A DNA stretch of 23,566 bases from CAZCVI01 sp964502145 (GTDB taxonomy: Bacteria > Acidobacteriota > Aminicenantia > UBA2199): assembly GCA_964502145.1 (NCBI GenBank), contig CAZCVI010000107.1, positions 1 to 23,566 of the forward strand, written 5' to 3'. Both the position numbers and the translations under genes were made by a program. This document shows positions 14,835 through 23,054 of the stretch, in pieces (within the stretch, counting starts at the first letter, position 1; the number at the start of each line of letters is the position of its first letter). A model generated the notes under the pieces. The model was not told the DNA's origin, ran no database searches, and worked only from the letters and a program-made list of their open reading frames with translations.

Positions 14835-16925
14835 ATGAACAATAAAAAAACAACGGGTAATTCTATAGCACAGAACCCGGACAAGATGCGGGTTGGTGGT
14901 GGCGAGCTGCACCAGATGGCTGGAGGAAAGCACCCTGCCCTCACTACAAATCAGGGAGTCGCGCTTTCCGATAATCAAAACTCCCTCAGGGCCAATCCAC
15001 GCGGGCCAACTCTTCTGGAAGATTTTATCCTTCGTGACAAAATCACCCATTTCGATCATGAACGTATTCCCGAACGTATCGTGCATGCACGAGCCACGGG
15101 CGCACATGGGTTCTTCCAGCTAACCACCTCATTAAAACAATACACCACTGCCAAGATACTCACGGAGGTAGGTGAGAAAACACCCGTGTTTACTCGTTTA
15201 TCCACCGTTGCAGGTGGCGCGGGTTCCGTGGATACGCCCCGTGACATACGCGGTTTTGCCGTCAAGTTTTACACCAAGGAAGGCAACTGGGATTTGGTGG
15301 GCAATAACATCCCCGTTTTCTTTATCCAGGATGCCATCAAATTTCCCGACCTCATCCACGCTGTAAAAATGGAACCTGACCGAGGCTTTCCCCAATCCGC
15401 ATCCGCCCATGATACATTCTGGGATTTTATTTCCCTCACCCCTGAAACCATGCATACCGTGATGTGGATCATGTCAGATCGCACGTTACCACGTTCTTTA
15501 AGGATGATCGAAGGTTTTGGCGTGCATAGTTTCCGCCTGATAAACGAAAGCGGACAAGCCACCTTCGTGAAATTCCACTGGCGCCCCAAGCTCGGATTGC
15601 AGTCTACTATTTGGGATGAGACTGTCAAGATTTCCGGGGCTGATCCAGACTTCCACCGCCGCGATATGTTCGAGGCTATCGCTGCCGGAAATTTCCCCGA
15701 ATGGGAATTTGCAGTGCAACTTTTCTCGCAGGAGGAGGCCGATAAATTTCCCTTTGATCACCTCGACGCCACCAAGCTGATTCCTGAAGAACTGGTGCCT
15801 TTAAAAGTGATCGGTCGCATGGTACTGGATCGCTGGCCGGATAATTTCTTTGCTGAAACCGAACAGGTGGCGTACTGTCCATCGCATGTGGTGCCAGGCA
15901 TTGATTTCTCCAATGATCCATTGTTGCAGGGCCGTTTGTTTTCTTATCACGACACGCAACTGTCGCGTTTGGGATCGCCAAATTTTCACCAGATTCCCAT
16001 CAATGCGCCCAAGTGTCCATTCGCCAATCAACAACGCGATGGCCACATGCAGATGACGCAACCTGCTGGCCGTGTGGCGTACGAGCCCAACTCGTTATCT
16101 GAAAACTCGCCACGCGAAACGCTGGCCAGTAGCTTTCATAGTGCCACCATAACTGAAACCGGTGATAAAGGCCGCATCCGTGCCCAAAGTTTTGCCGATC
16201 ATTACAGTCAGGCCAGGCAGTTCTATCTTAGCCAAACCAAGTATGAGCAGGCGCACATTGCCTCGGCATTCGTGTTTGAACTTTCCAAAGTTGAACATAT
16301 CCATATACGACAGGCTATAGTGGGTCATCTGCACCATATCGACGAGGACCTGACTTGTCGGGTTGCCTCGGGCCTTGGGCTGGACCAAATACCGGCTGCA
16401 CCAGTGGCTGCGGCACAGGTGCAGGAGATGGCACTTTCACCTGCATTGCAGATCATCGGCAAGATGAAAAACACGCTCTTGGGACGTTCGATTGGTATCC
16501 TGATTGCCAATGGTTCAGATGGTGGTGTGATCCAACGGATTAAAAAGGCGGCGCTGGATGCGGGCGCGATGGTGAAGATCATTGCGCCCAAAGTGGGTGG
16601 TGCGAAACTGGCAGATGGCTCAATGCTGGTGGTTGATGGACAATTAGCTGGTACGCCTTCGGTGCTATTTGATGCAGTTGCTATCATTCTCTCCAGCGAA
16701 GGTGCCAAGGCGCTGTCGCTGGAAAGTGCCGCGGTTGATTTTGCACGTGATGCGTTTGCGCATCTGAAGGCAATCGCTGCTGACAAAGGTGGACAAGTGC
16801 TTTTAAAAATAGCCAATGTGGGACAAGATGCGGGTGTCGTGGATACGAACAATGAAACGGCATTTATTGCGGCAGCAAAAACACGGCAATGGGCTCGCGA
16901 AAAGTCTATTCGCACATTGGCGTAA
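14835..16925 (+). CDS. katE: Large-subunit (clade 2) catalase, HPII type
   Basis: A 696-residue monofunctional haem catalase that splits hydrogen peroxide into water and oxygen. The catalytic His lies in RIVH84ARATGAHG, and the haem-ligand Tyr in LFSY371HDTQLSRLG. Segment PVFTRLSTVAGGAGSVDTPRD and the N-terminal extension place it with HPII-like large catalases. The C-terminal 150 residues (from about GRSIGILIANGSDGG) form the flavodoxin or DJ-1-like domain typical of that clade. GAAGGAGAAG just upstream is a good ribosome-binding site. The protein is complete. It leads a run of three oxygen-defence genes. Confidence 0.93.
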   Translation: MNNKKTTGNSIAQNPDKMRVGGGELHQMAGGKHPALTTNQGVALSDNQNSLRANPRGPTLLEDFILRDKITHFDHERIPERIVHARATGAHGFFQLTTSLKQYTTAKILTEVGEKTPVFTRLSTVAGGAGSVDTPRDIRGFAVKFYTKEGNWDLVGNNIPVFFIQDAIKFPDLIHAVKMEPDRGFPQSASAHDTFWDFISLTPETMHTVMWIMSDRTLPRSLRMIEGFGVHSFRLINESGQATFVKFHWRPKLGLQSTIWDETVKISGADPDFHRRDMFEAIAAGNFPEWEFAVQLFSQEEADKFPFDHLDATKLIPEELVPLKVIGRMVLDRWPDNFFAETEQVAYCPSHVVPGIDFSNDPLLQGRLFSYHDTQLSRLGSPNFHQIPINAPKCPFANQQRDGHMQMTQPAGRVAYEPNSLSENSPRETLASSFHSATITETGDKGRIRAQSFADHYSQARQFYLSQTKYEQAHIASAFVFELSKVEHIHIRQAIVGHLHHIDEDLTCRVASGLGLDQIPAAPVAAAQVQEMALSPALQIIGKMKNTLLGRSIGILIANGSDGGVIQRIKKAALDAGAMVKIIAPKVGGAKLADGSMLVVDGQLAGTPSVLFDAVAIILSSEGAKALSLESAAVDFARDAFAHLKAIAADKGGQVLLKIANVGQDAGVVDTNNETAFIAAAKTRQWAREKSIRTLA

Positions 16926-16949
16926 CCCTGATATAAAATAGGAGGAATA

Positions 16950-17588
16950 ATGATTATAAATGACAAGAACAAAAGTGACAAGATCGAAAGTGTGGTTTTA
17001 CATGCTCTACCCGCGTTACCCTACGCGGAAACGGCGCTGGGTCCGGTAATCTCTGCAAATACCATTGGGTTCCACTATGGCAAGCATCACAAGGCATATG
17101 TGGATAATCTGAACAAGTTAATCGTGGGAACGGAGTATGCAGACTTACCGTTGGCGAAAATCATTACCATGACGGCTGGCAAAGCGGACAAGGCTGCCAT
17201 TTTTAACAATGCCGCGCAAACATGGAACCATACGTTTTATTGGGACAGCTTGAAGCCGCAGGGTGGTGGTGATATTTCTACTACCTTGAAGCACAAGATT
17301 GAGGCTTCCTTTGGTACAGTGGAAGCATGTAAGAAAGAGTGGGCGGCTATGGCAATGGCCCAATTCGGCAGTGGCTGGGCGTGGCTCGTATTGGATGGTG
17401 ACAAACTCAAGGTAATCAAAACCAGCAATGCCGAAACACCGCTGACGCTTAGTGTGAAACCGCTATTAACTATTGATGTGTGGGAACATGCCTACTACCT
17501 GGATTATCAGAACCGGCGTGTAGACTATGTTAATGCTGTGCTGGACCAGTTAATCAACTGGCATTTTGCGGCTGAGAACCTCGGTTGA
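16950..17588 (+). CDS. sodB: Iron-type superoxide dismutase
   Basis: A 212-residue Fe/Mn superoxide dismutase converting superoxide to peroxide, which the neighbouring catalase can remove. Metal ligands are H42 (GFHYGKHH), H94 (WNHTFYW), D176 and H180 (DVWEHAYY). The FNNAAQTWNH segment, with Gln supplied from the N-terminal half, indicates the iron form. The N-terminus has about 15 extra polar residues before LHALPALPY. The absence of a hydrophobic stretch argues for a cytoplasmic enzyme. AGGAGGAATA precedes the ATG at 16950, 24 bases after katE, consistent with co-transcription. Confidence 0.92.
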   Translation: MIINDKNKSDKIESVVLHALPALPYAETALGPVISANTIGFHYGKHHKAYVDNLNKLIVGTEYADLPLAKIITMTAGKADKAAIFNNAAQTWNHTFYWDSLKPQGGGDISTTLKHKIEASFGTVEACKKEWAAMAMAQFGSGWAWLVLDGDKLKVIKTSNAETPLTLSVKPLLTIDVWEHAYYLDYQNRRVDYVNAVLDQLINWHFAAENLG

Positions 17589-17655
17589 TGGTGAGTAGGA
17601 TGGTGACATGTTCAACTGTGAGATAATACCTGCGTTTAAATAAGGAGACAAACGA

Positions 17656-18504
17656 ATGAGTATAATGACAACGAAAGATGGGACGCTTATCTATTACAAG
17701 GACTGGGGTACTGGACAACCCGTGGTATTCAGCCACGGCTGGCCGCTCAGCGCGGATAGTTGGGAGGCACAGATGGTATTCTTGGCTGCCAAGGGGTATC
17801 GTTGCATCGGTTTTGACCGACGCGGTCATGGCCGGTCAAGTCAACCTTGGAATGGTAACGATATGAACACCTATGCTGACGACCTCGGGGAACTTATGGT
17901 CACGCTCAACTTGAAGGAAGCCGTTTTAATCGGGTTCTCTGCGGGTGGTGGTGAAGTAGCCCGTTATATTGGTCGTCACGGTACAAAACGGGTGGCGAAG
18001 GCGGCGTTAATCTCAGCCGTTCCGCCGTTGATGCTGAAAACAACGGCCAATCCCGGTGGCTTGCCGCTGGATGTGTTTGATAGCATCCGCCAAAGCTCCC
18101 TGGCTGATCGCTCGCAATTCTACAAGGATTTAGCCAGTGGTCCGTTCTTCGGAGCTAACAGGCCTGGTGCGAAAGTCTCGCAGGGTATCATCGACTCATT
18201 TTGGCTTCTGGGGATGCAGGCGGGTCATAAAAACACTTACGACTGTATCAAGGCGTTTTCTGAGACTGATTTTACCGAAGACCTCAAGAAGTTTGATGTA
18301 CCCACACTGATCATTCACGGTGACGACGACCAGATTGTGCCTATTGGTGCTTCGGGTTTGCGTTCAGCAAAGTTGATCCAGAATGCTATCCTGAAAATCT
18401 ATCCTGGCGCGCCCCATGGCCTTGCTTACACGCACAAAGATCAGCTAAACACCGATCTGCTTGCTTTCCTTGAAGGCAGTCTCAATGCCAATAATCCCGA
18501 ATAA
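17656..18504 (+). CDS. Alpha/beta hydrolase of the non-haem chloroperoxidase/arylesterase type
   Basis: A 282-residue serine hydrolase. The catalytic triad is visible: S95 in GFSAGGG, an Asp within HGDDDQIVP (223-225) and H254 in GAPHGL. The oxyanion segment is SHGWPLSADSW and the motif FDRRGHGRSSQPWNGND is characteristic of cofactor-free haloperoxidases and related esterases. These enzymes hydrolyse esters and can make peracids from acetate and peroxide. Placed after catalase and superoxide dismutase, it probably belongs to the same stress unit, with TAAGGAGA as ribosome-binding site. The natural substrate is unknown. Confidence 0.88.
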   Translation: MSIMTTKDGTLIYYKDWGTGQPVVFSHGWPLSADSWEAQMVFLAAKGYRCIGFDRRGHGRSSQPWNGNDMNTYADDLGELMVTLNLKEAVLIGFSAGGGEVARYIGRHGTKRVAKAALISAVPPLMLKTTANPGGLPLDVFDSIRQSSLADRSQFYKDLASGPFFGANRPGAKVSQGIIDSFWLLGMQAGHKNTYDCIKAFSETDFTEDLKKFDVPTLIIHGDDDQIVPIGASGLRSAKLIQNAILKIYPGAPHGLAYTHKDQLNTDLLAFLEGSLNANNPE

Positions 18505-18542
18505 ATTCACAACCCGCACGCTGTGCCAACGCTACAGAAGGA

Positions 18543-18730
18543 AGCCTGGATTCACTGCCAAGTTTTAAAAAAACTGGACTATCTGGACTATCTGGACATA
18601 CTGGACTAACTGGACTTCACAAAACCTGTAAATGTTGTCCAGCTTGTCCAGTAAGTCCAGAGCGTCCAGTAAGTCCAGTTTGCCACGGTTATCCGTGGGA
18701 CTGATAAAAATCTGCTGGTGAATCCAGGCT
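18543..18730. repeat. Nested 9-bp-period hairpin element (CTGGACTAT type)
   Basis: Outer arms AGCCTGGATTCAC (18543-18555) and GTGAATCCAGGCT (18718-18730) are perfect 13-bp complements. Inside, five CTGGACxxx nonamers (18574-18618) face five GTCCAGxxx nonamers (18637 to 18681), all spaced exactly 9 bp. A third hairpin, CCACGG-TTAT-CCGTGG (18683-18698), follows. It separates the convergent hydrolase and beta-propeller genes. Confidence 0.75.
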
Positions 18731-18741
18731 ATCCCTAATTC

Positions 18742-18810
18742 CCATGGCCCACCATTCGCGAAATTTTTGGAAAAGTTGTAACAGGTCAGGCTTTCGCCTG
18801 ACCTGTTACG
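18742..18810. repeat. 69-bp dispersed repeat, copy A
   Basis: Begins CCATGGCCCACCATTCGCG and ends in the hairpin below. It differs from the copy at 20298-20366 at a single base (T versus C after CGCGAAA). The preceding CCCTAATTCCCATGG also recurs near 20090. Confidence 0.8.
18778..18809 (-). terminator. 14-bp hairpin after the beta-propeller gene
   Basis: GTAACAGGTCAGGC (18778-18791), loop TTTC, GCCTGACCTGTTAC (18796-18809): a perfect stem, about 35 bases after the minus-strand stop codon. On the minus strand the sequence following the stem is ACAACTTTTCC, a weak T run. The identical hairpin follows the other minus-strand gene, supporting a terminator role. Being symmetric it may act in both directions. 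Confidence 0.55.
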
Positions 18811-18843
18811 TCTGCTTTTTATGACAGAAAGGGAGATAGGAAG

Positions 18844-19959
18844 TTATTTTCCCTCTTTGAAATACAATAAATGGCCTTCAAAAAGATCAATTCCATAAAA
18901 ATAACCGTTTTTTTTAGCCATTACCATGCCACTCAGGCTGGGGTCAGCGGTTAAAATACCCACCAGTTCTTTCTGGATATTGAATTTATATAACCGTATC
19001 TGTTCTTTTGTCCTTTTGGTTTGCAGATAAAAAAATCTTTCGTCATCTTTGTCCACGAAAAATGAATCAAACATAGTCCCCCAATAACCAGGAAATAGGA
19101 CTGACTTAGGAACTACTTTTGGTAATTGAGCGACCGACTTTCGTATTTTTTCTATTCCCGCTTCCAAAATAATGTCAAATCGCTGGATTAACTGTTTATC
19201 TTTGAACAGGAAAAGAGTGGATGGCCGGGCCATATATATGATCAAATCTTGACCATTGATCACATCGTAATAGGTATCATCAAGTGTTGGGTGCAAGTAG
19301 CCGCGCCATTCCACGCCTTTATTCAGTGCTGGCATATGAACCACGAACCGCTCATTAAGTCTCCTATCCAAAAAAGTATGTACAATTTTCATGTTGGTGT
19401 CCAGTTTATCCACGACTCCACCATTAACTGAGATGGTATACAGATTGGACTGTGCATCCATCACTGGATAATACCGGAATGCATACTCCCTGTCCAAACG
19501 TATATCCTTGATATGCTTGCCTTTTTTTGAGAATACAATGAGTTTTTTATTTAAAGTATCGCAAATATTAATGCTATTATTGGGCGCATAAGCTATTTTG
19601 AATAGCTCTTGAACACCCGCAGAAACTTCGCTAGGGCCGCGCCCTTCCCTTAAGAAGCTTGTTTCGTACTGGAACTTGCTGTTGAATTTAAAGACCCGTT
19701 TTAATACGTTATCAAAGACATACAGGGAATTTTCATCATCAACAGTGAGTGCTATGGGGCGAGCAAAGAAAAGATTGGGTCCAAAATCGTCGTAAATTTG
19801 TTTGACAAGAACCAACTTGGACTGTTTGACACCAGCCTCACTGTGCGTGATCTTGGGATGCTTGATCAATTCGTATCCCCAAAGCATGCTGCACAGCAAA
19901 ATCAACATGACGGGGGTAGTAATCTTTTTTAAAAATCTGAGTGTGAAACTATGGGTCAT
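18844..19959 (-). CDS. Secreted or lipid-face six-bladed beta-propeller protein
   Basis: A 371-residue exported protein. The chosen start at 19959 follows AGGAGGAGAG and gives a signal anchor (FLKKITTPVMLILLCSMLWG); an upstream in-frame start at 20028 adds 23 unsupported residues. The rest shows repeating blade-like units: PIALTVDDENSLYVFDN, RVFKFNSKFQYETSFLREGRGPSE, KLIVFSKKGKHIKDIRL, YYPVMDAQSNLYTI and a C-terminal DGxxx-like strand series. The GRGPSEV segment is typical of the bacterial six-bladed propeller family (NHL or BF3353-like). The ligand is unknown. It stands as a single transcript with its own promoter and terminator. Confidence 0.7.
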   Translation of the reverse strand: MTHSFTLRFLKKITTPVMLILLCSMLWGYELIKHPKITHSEAGVKQSKLVLVKQIYDDFGPNLFFARPIALTVDDENSLYVFDNVLKRVFKFNSKFQYETSFLREGRGPSEVSAGVQELFKIAYAPNNSINICDTLNKKLIVFSKKGKHIKDIRLDREYAFRYYPVMDAQSNLYTISVNGGVVDKLDTNMKIVHTFLDRRLNERFVVHMPALNKGVEWRGYLHPTLDDTYYDVINGQDLIIYMARPSTLFLFKDKQLIQRFDIILEAGIEKIRKSVAQLPKVVPKSVLFPGYWGTMFDSFFVDKDDERFFYLQTKRTKEQIRLYKFNIQKELVGILTADPSLSGMVMAKKNGYFYGIDLFEGHLLYFKEGK

Positions 19960-20007
19960 CTCTCCTCCTGCTTTTTTTTTGGTTTCGAGCACATCAACTA
20001 CTTGCAT

Positions 20008-20043
20008 TGATACATGAATTTTCAACATGTAATTAATGTATCA
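20008..20043. promoter_or_regulatory. Inverted repeat over the beta-propeller promoter
   Basis: TGATACAT (20008-20015) and ATGTATCA (20036-20043) form 8-bp arms around a nested ACATG (20012-20016)/CATGT (20026-20030) pair. The right arm covers the -10 box, so a repressor binding here would block the promoter. Confidence 0.35.
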
Positions 20044-20063
20044 TAGAGAGAGAAAAAAATCAA
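20035..20063 (-). promoter_or_regulatory. Probable sigma70 promoter of the beta-propeller gene
   Basis: On the minus strand TTGATT (20058-20063), a 17-bp spacer and TACATT (20035-20040); each box matches the consensus at four of six positions. The leader would be about 70 nt. Confidence 0.4.
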
Positions 20064-20069
20064 TAACAG

Positions 20070-20366
20070 AAGGAAGCCTTAATCCACCGCCCTAATTCCC
20101 ATGGCATACGGTGGACGAGTTTCTTGGAAGTCCCCTCACGAACGGCGTTGCGCTCGGTGGGATTATAATTGGAAAGAAACTCTTGCCATTCTGAGTTCTT
20201 GGAAACCGTGGATTAAAATAACGCGACAAGGATGTCGCGTCTACGTAGACGCGCCATCCTGGCGCGTTAATAAGCGGCGAAAATAAATAATGGGATACCA
20301 TGGCCCACCATTCGCGAAACTTTTGGAAAAGTTGTAACAGGTCAGGCTTTCGCCTGACCTGTTACG
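20070..20366. repeat. Composite intergenic repeat block with palindromes and 69-bp repeat copy B
   Basis: No gene is seen here. GGAAGCC plus CCCTAATTCCCATGG echo the elements at 18528-18747. TTAATCCAC near 20080 pairs with GTGGATTAA near 20209. At 20222-20266 three palindromes follow one another: CGCGAC/GTCGCG, TCTACGTAGA and CGCGCC/GGCGCG. Copy B of the 69-bp repeat occupies 20298-20366. Confidence 0.65.
20334..20365 (-). terminator. 14-bp hairpin after the FN3 protein gene
   Basis: Identical to the hairpin at 18778-18809: stem GTAACAGGTCAGGC (20334-20347), loop TTTC, GCCTGACCTGTTAC (20352-20365), about 37 bases beyond the minus-strand stop at 20403. Two copies at the same distance from two stop codons point to a shared terminator. 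Confidence 0.55.
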
Positions 20367-20402
20367 ATTATTAAAAACAGTTTACAACTTAAATGATATA
20401 AC

Positions 20403-22592
20403 TTAAATCGAATCGGACGTCTCGATGTTAAGCGCCGGGTTATAGGTATAACCGGATTTCGTTACATTGGTAACTGTAATAGTAAACGTGCCAGTGCCTT
20501 TCCCAGAGGTAAAGGTCGCGCTGCCATTGGTGCCTGTAAGTTTGTTCGCTGTAGCACTGTACGCGCCACTCCAGGTGATATACACTCTGGCACTCGCAAC
20601 ATTCACACCAGAAGTATTTTTAATGTTGATGACAGCCGTGGCTTTGCGGTTTACTTTGGTCATGGTAATACTATATACATACATCGTGGGAGTAGTGGGC
20701 GTGGGTTGAGTGGTAAAAGTATAATCGCCGGATTGCGCGGAATTGCCGGAACTATCCACTGACGTGACCCGGTAATGATACAGGGTATTCTGGGTTAAAC
20801 CAGTCAACGGGACACTGTGCGCGGTAGTATACCCGGTCACGGAAGCTGTGCTACCATAAGCGGTGGTCAAACCATAATTCACCACACTGGTAGCGGCTTC
20901 ATCGGTTGTCCAGGTAATATTGGCGGTAGTATCGGTAATACTCGCGGCTGCTACCGCAGAAATAACGGGCGGCGTGGTGTCAGGCGTAGAGGTCATCTTA
21001 AACGCGCCCATCCGCGTCTGCCAATTGGTGCCACTGGTGGCATAATACTCGTTGGTATACCAGAAGGTTTCATCATCCGCAGGGTCCAAACTCAAACTGG
21101 TGTAATCCCCCCACCGGGTATAACTCGATTGATAACCTGTTCCAGCATACATCGACGCTTCACCCTGGCTCATCTGACCCAAAGGATCACTGGCTAATCT
21201 ACCACAATAACGGATCGACGGATACATGGTAGCCGAGGAAACACTGTACCCCATGGCGATATTCCCATTTTTGTCGCCACAAACACTGCCCATCCACCGG
21301 TGGTTGGTGTCAGGAGCATAGGTACCCTGTTGATAAATAGACGAATTGCCACTGGCAATACGAATTTCATACCAGCGCATCTGCCGGGTGCTGTTGTATT
21401 CGGCAACATGGCATAAATACACGGATTCATGATCGGCGAATTTAATGTAATTGGCCGGATACATCAAACGACCATAAAGACTGTCTAACTTGACTGTAGT
21501 GCCCTGTTGCGGAACACCCGTGGACACCAATCCATAAGCTGCCACTGGCATACCTGTAGGGCCGGTCCAGGTCGTGCTGGCTGGGGTGGTCCAGTTCACT
21601 GCATATTTCCAGACATAGAGCGCATCTGTCGCGCCACCACCGAATTCATCGGCATCTACCGAGTACATATAGTTCGGCGCACCTGTGGGCGGTGCTGTAG
21701 TGCTGCGTGCATTGGTAGGCATTATAGACCACGCTTGCGTACCACTGTCGGTGATATACTGCACCGTTAATGTGCCATTATAAATGTCGGGTTTCTTAAA
21801 AGCCCAGACTTTGGCATACTGGTACGTACCGGAAAACTGGAACATATTGGCTGTTACATAAATACCATCACCCCAAATACCACATTTGGGATAATCATTC
21901 ATCAAGGTAGTATCTGCTTGCAGACAATATTGCCACCATGCACCCGTAGGATCACTTGTTTTGGATACGGCAATGGCATACCAGGAACCATTGGTTGTGC
22001 CAGTCCAGGCAAAATCCAGGATGAACCAACGCTGGGCGTATTGATCGTACAACACGATTGGATCGCCCATGTTATCTGCATCACAAGGCGTCCCGGTAAT
22101 GCCTGTGCCACCGAAGAAATTGTCAAAGGTCGTAGCGGACACAAGGGCACCCGTGGTTTTATTGTAAATACCAATCGAGGTATTCACTGTTTCAATAAAG
22201 TAGTTCCCGCCTACATCGCCATTGGGGTCTGGGGGCCATCCTGCGCCATTGGCATTGAGGGTCATGCCTGGAAATGTAATCAGGGGCGCATTCATTGCTA
22301 AAATGCTGCGGCTGGGTGCAGTCGCTTGGACGACGGGGTCCACGGCAGTACTGGCTTTGACGATACGGCGTGGGTTCTCAAAGTTCAAAACCGGTTTCAT
22401 TTTCCGATTGACCAGTAACTGCTCCTCGGAAATCTTGGGAACGTCTTTCCAATGACGGGTCCACCCATTAATTGAAAGCGATGCCGCACCTTTCTTCACC
22501 ATCACCTTATCTTTGCTGGTAGATGCTGAAAAACCCAGAAAAGACAGCAACGATAACAATAACACAAACACTAGAACTCTCTTTAATACCAT
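20403..22592 (-). CDS. Secreted protein with a fibronectin type III domain
   Basis: A 729-residue exported protein. A clear signal peptide (KRVLVFVLLLSLLSFLGFSA) is followed by a long aromatic, Gly- and Thr-rich region (about 40-530) with repeated WxxDPNGDVGGNYF, DPIVLYDQYAQRWFI and MGSVCGDKNGNIAMGYS-like strands, suggesting a beta-propeller or other beta-sheet body. A fibronectin type III domain spans about 537-630 (TPPVISAV...LYHYRVTSVDSSGN), and an Ig-like C-terminal domain of about 95 residues ends the protein. No cell-wall or PEP-CTERM sorting signal is seen. GGAGGAAAT precedes the ATG. It is probably extracellular; neither enzyme nor ligand is evident. Confidence 0.75.
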   Translation of the reverse strand: MVLKRVLVFVLLLSLLSFLGFSASTSKDKVMVKKGAASLSINGWTRHWKDVPKISEEQLLVNRKMKPVLNFENPRRIVKASTAVDPVVQATAPSRSILAMNAPLITFPGMTLNANGAGWPPDPNGDVGGNYFIETVNTSIGIYNKTTGALVSATTFDNFFGGTGITGTPCDADNMGDPIVLYDQYAQRWFILDFAWTGTTNGSWYAIAVSKTSDPTGAWWQYCLQADTTLMNDYPKCGIWGDGIYVTANMFQFSGTYQYAKVWAFKKPDIYNGTLTVQYITDSGTQAWSIMPTNARSTTAPPTGAPNYMYSVDADEFGGGATDALYVWKYAVNWTTPASTTWTGPTGMPVAAYGLVSTGVPQQGTTVKLDSLYGRLMYPANYIKFADHESVYLCHVAEYNSTRQMRWYEIRIASGNSSIYQQGTYAPDTNHRWMGSVCGDKNGNIAMGYSVSSATMYPSIRYCGRLASDPLGQMSQGEASMYAGTGYQSSYTRWGDYTSLSLDPADDETFWYTNEYYATSGTNWQTRMGAFKMTSTPDTTPPVISAVAAASITDTTANITWTTDEAATSVVNYGLTTAYGSTASVTGYTTAHSVPLTGLTQNTLYHYRVTSVDSSGNSAQSGDYTFTTQPTPTTPTMYVYSITMTKVNRKATAVINIKNTSGVNVASARVYITWSGAYSATANKLTGTNGSATFTSGKGTGTFTITVTNVTKSGYTYNPALNIETSDSI

Positions 22593-22622
22593 ATTTCCTC
22601 CTTTTTTAATGATTTCGATTAT

Positions 22623-22641
22623 GTTATGGTGGTACCATAAC
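22623..22641. promoter_or_regulatory. Palindrome GTTATGG-N5-CCATAAC in the FN3 gene leader
   Basis: Perfect 7-bp arms (22623-22629 and 22635-22641) lie between the predicted transcription start and the ATG on the minus strand. It could be an operator or a small leader hairpin. Confidence 0.35.
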
Positions 22642-22653
22642 AGTGAAAATCAA

Positions 22654-22683
22654 ATTATATGCTTTATCCGCCGGGCCTGTAAA
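22654..22683 (-). promoter_or_regulatory. Sigma70-type promoter of the FN3 protein gene
   Basis: On the minus strand TTTACA (22678-22683), an 18-bp spacer and a perfect TATAAT (22654-22659), with transcription starting near 22647 and a leader of about 55 nt. Confidence 0.5.
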
Positions 22684-22819
22684 TACAACCAGGGTTGTAA
22701 ATATGGGAGGAAAAAAAATAATTATTCGCTACAACTAAAGTTCTATATATTAAAAATGGTTGTAGGAAAGGAAGTCCTGAATTCACCGCCAGTTCTTTGA
22801 GAGTACCATAAAATCAAGT

Positions 22820-22891
22820 GGGAGGAATGGGAATTATGGGAAGAATGGGAGGAATGGGAATTTTTTTGTTTATCCCATAATTCCCATAATG
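22820..22891. repeat. 9-bp-period hairpin element (GGGAATTAT type), copy 2
   Basis: Five nonamers (GGGAGGAAT, GGGAATTAT, GGGAAGAAT, GGGAGGAAT, GGGAATTTT) fill 22820-22864 and face CCCATAATT (22874-22882) and CCCATAATG (22883-22891). It is preceded by GAAGTCCTGAATTCACCGCC, resembling the flank of the element at 18541. No gene is seen between 22593 and 23054. Confidence 0.7.
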
Positions 22892-23054
22892 ATTTAGAGT
22901 TTTCGCGTCGCGAAGCCGACGCTAAAACATAATTGGACGAAACCGGTTCGCGGTAATGGCCGTCCGATTAATTCCTATTTCGGGGATCGGGCTATGACTT
23001 CAACCCTTGGGATTATATAAGAAAATTTTATTTTTGGTATTAATAAGAGATGGT

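Noticed and set aside
16325..16981. A 218-codon minus-strand open frame inside katE
   Set aside because: It lies wholly opposite conserved catalase sequence and its Ser/Ala-rich translation is typical of a reversed coding strand.
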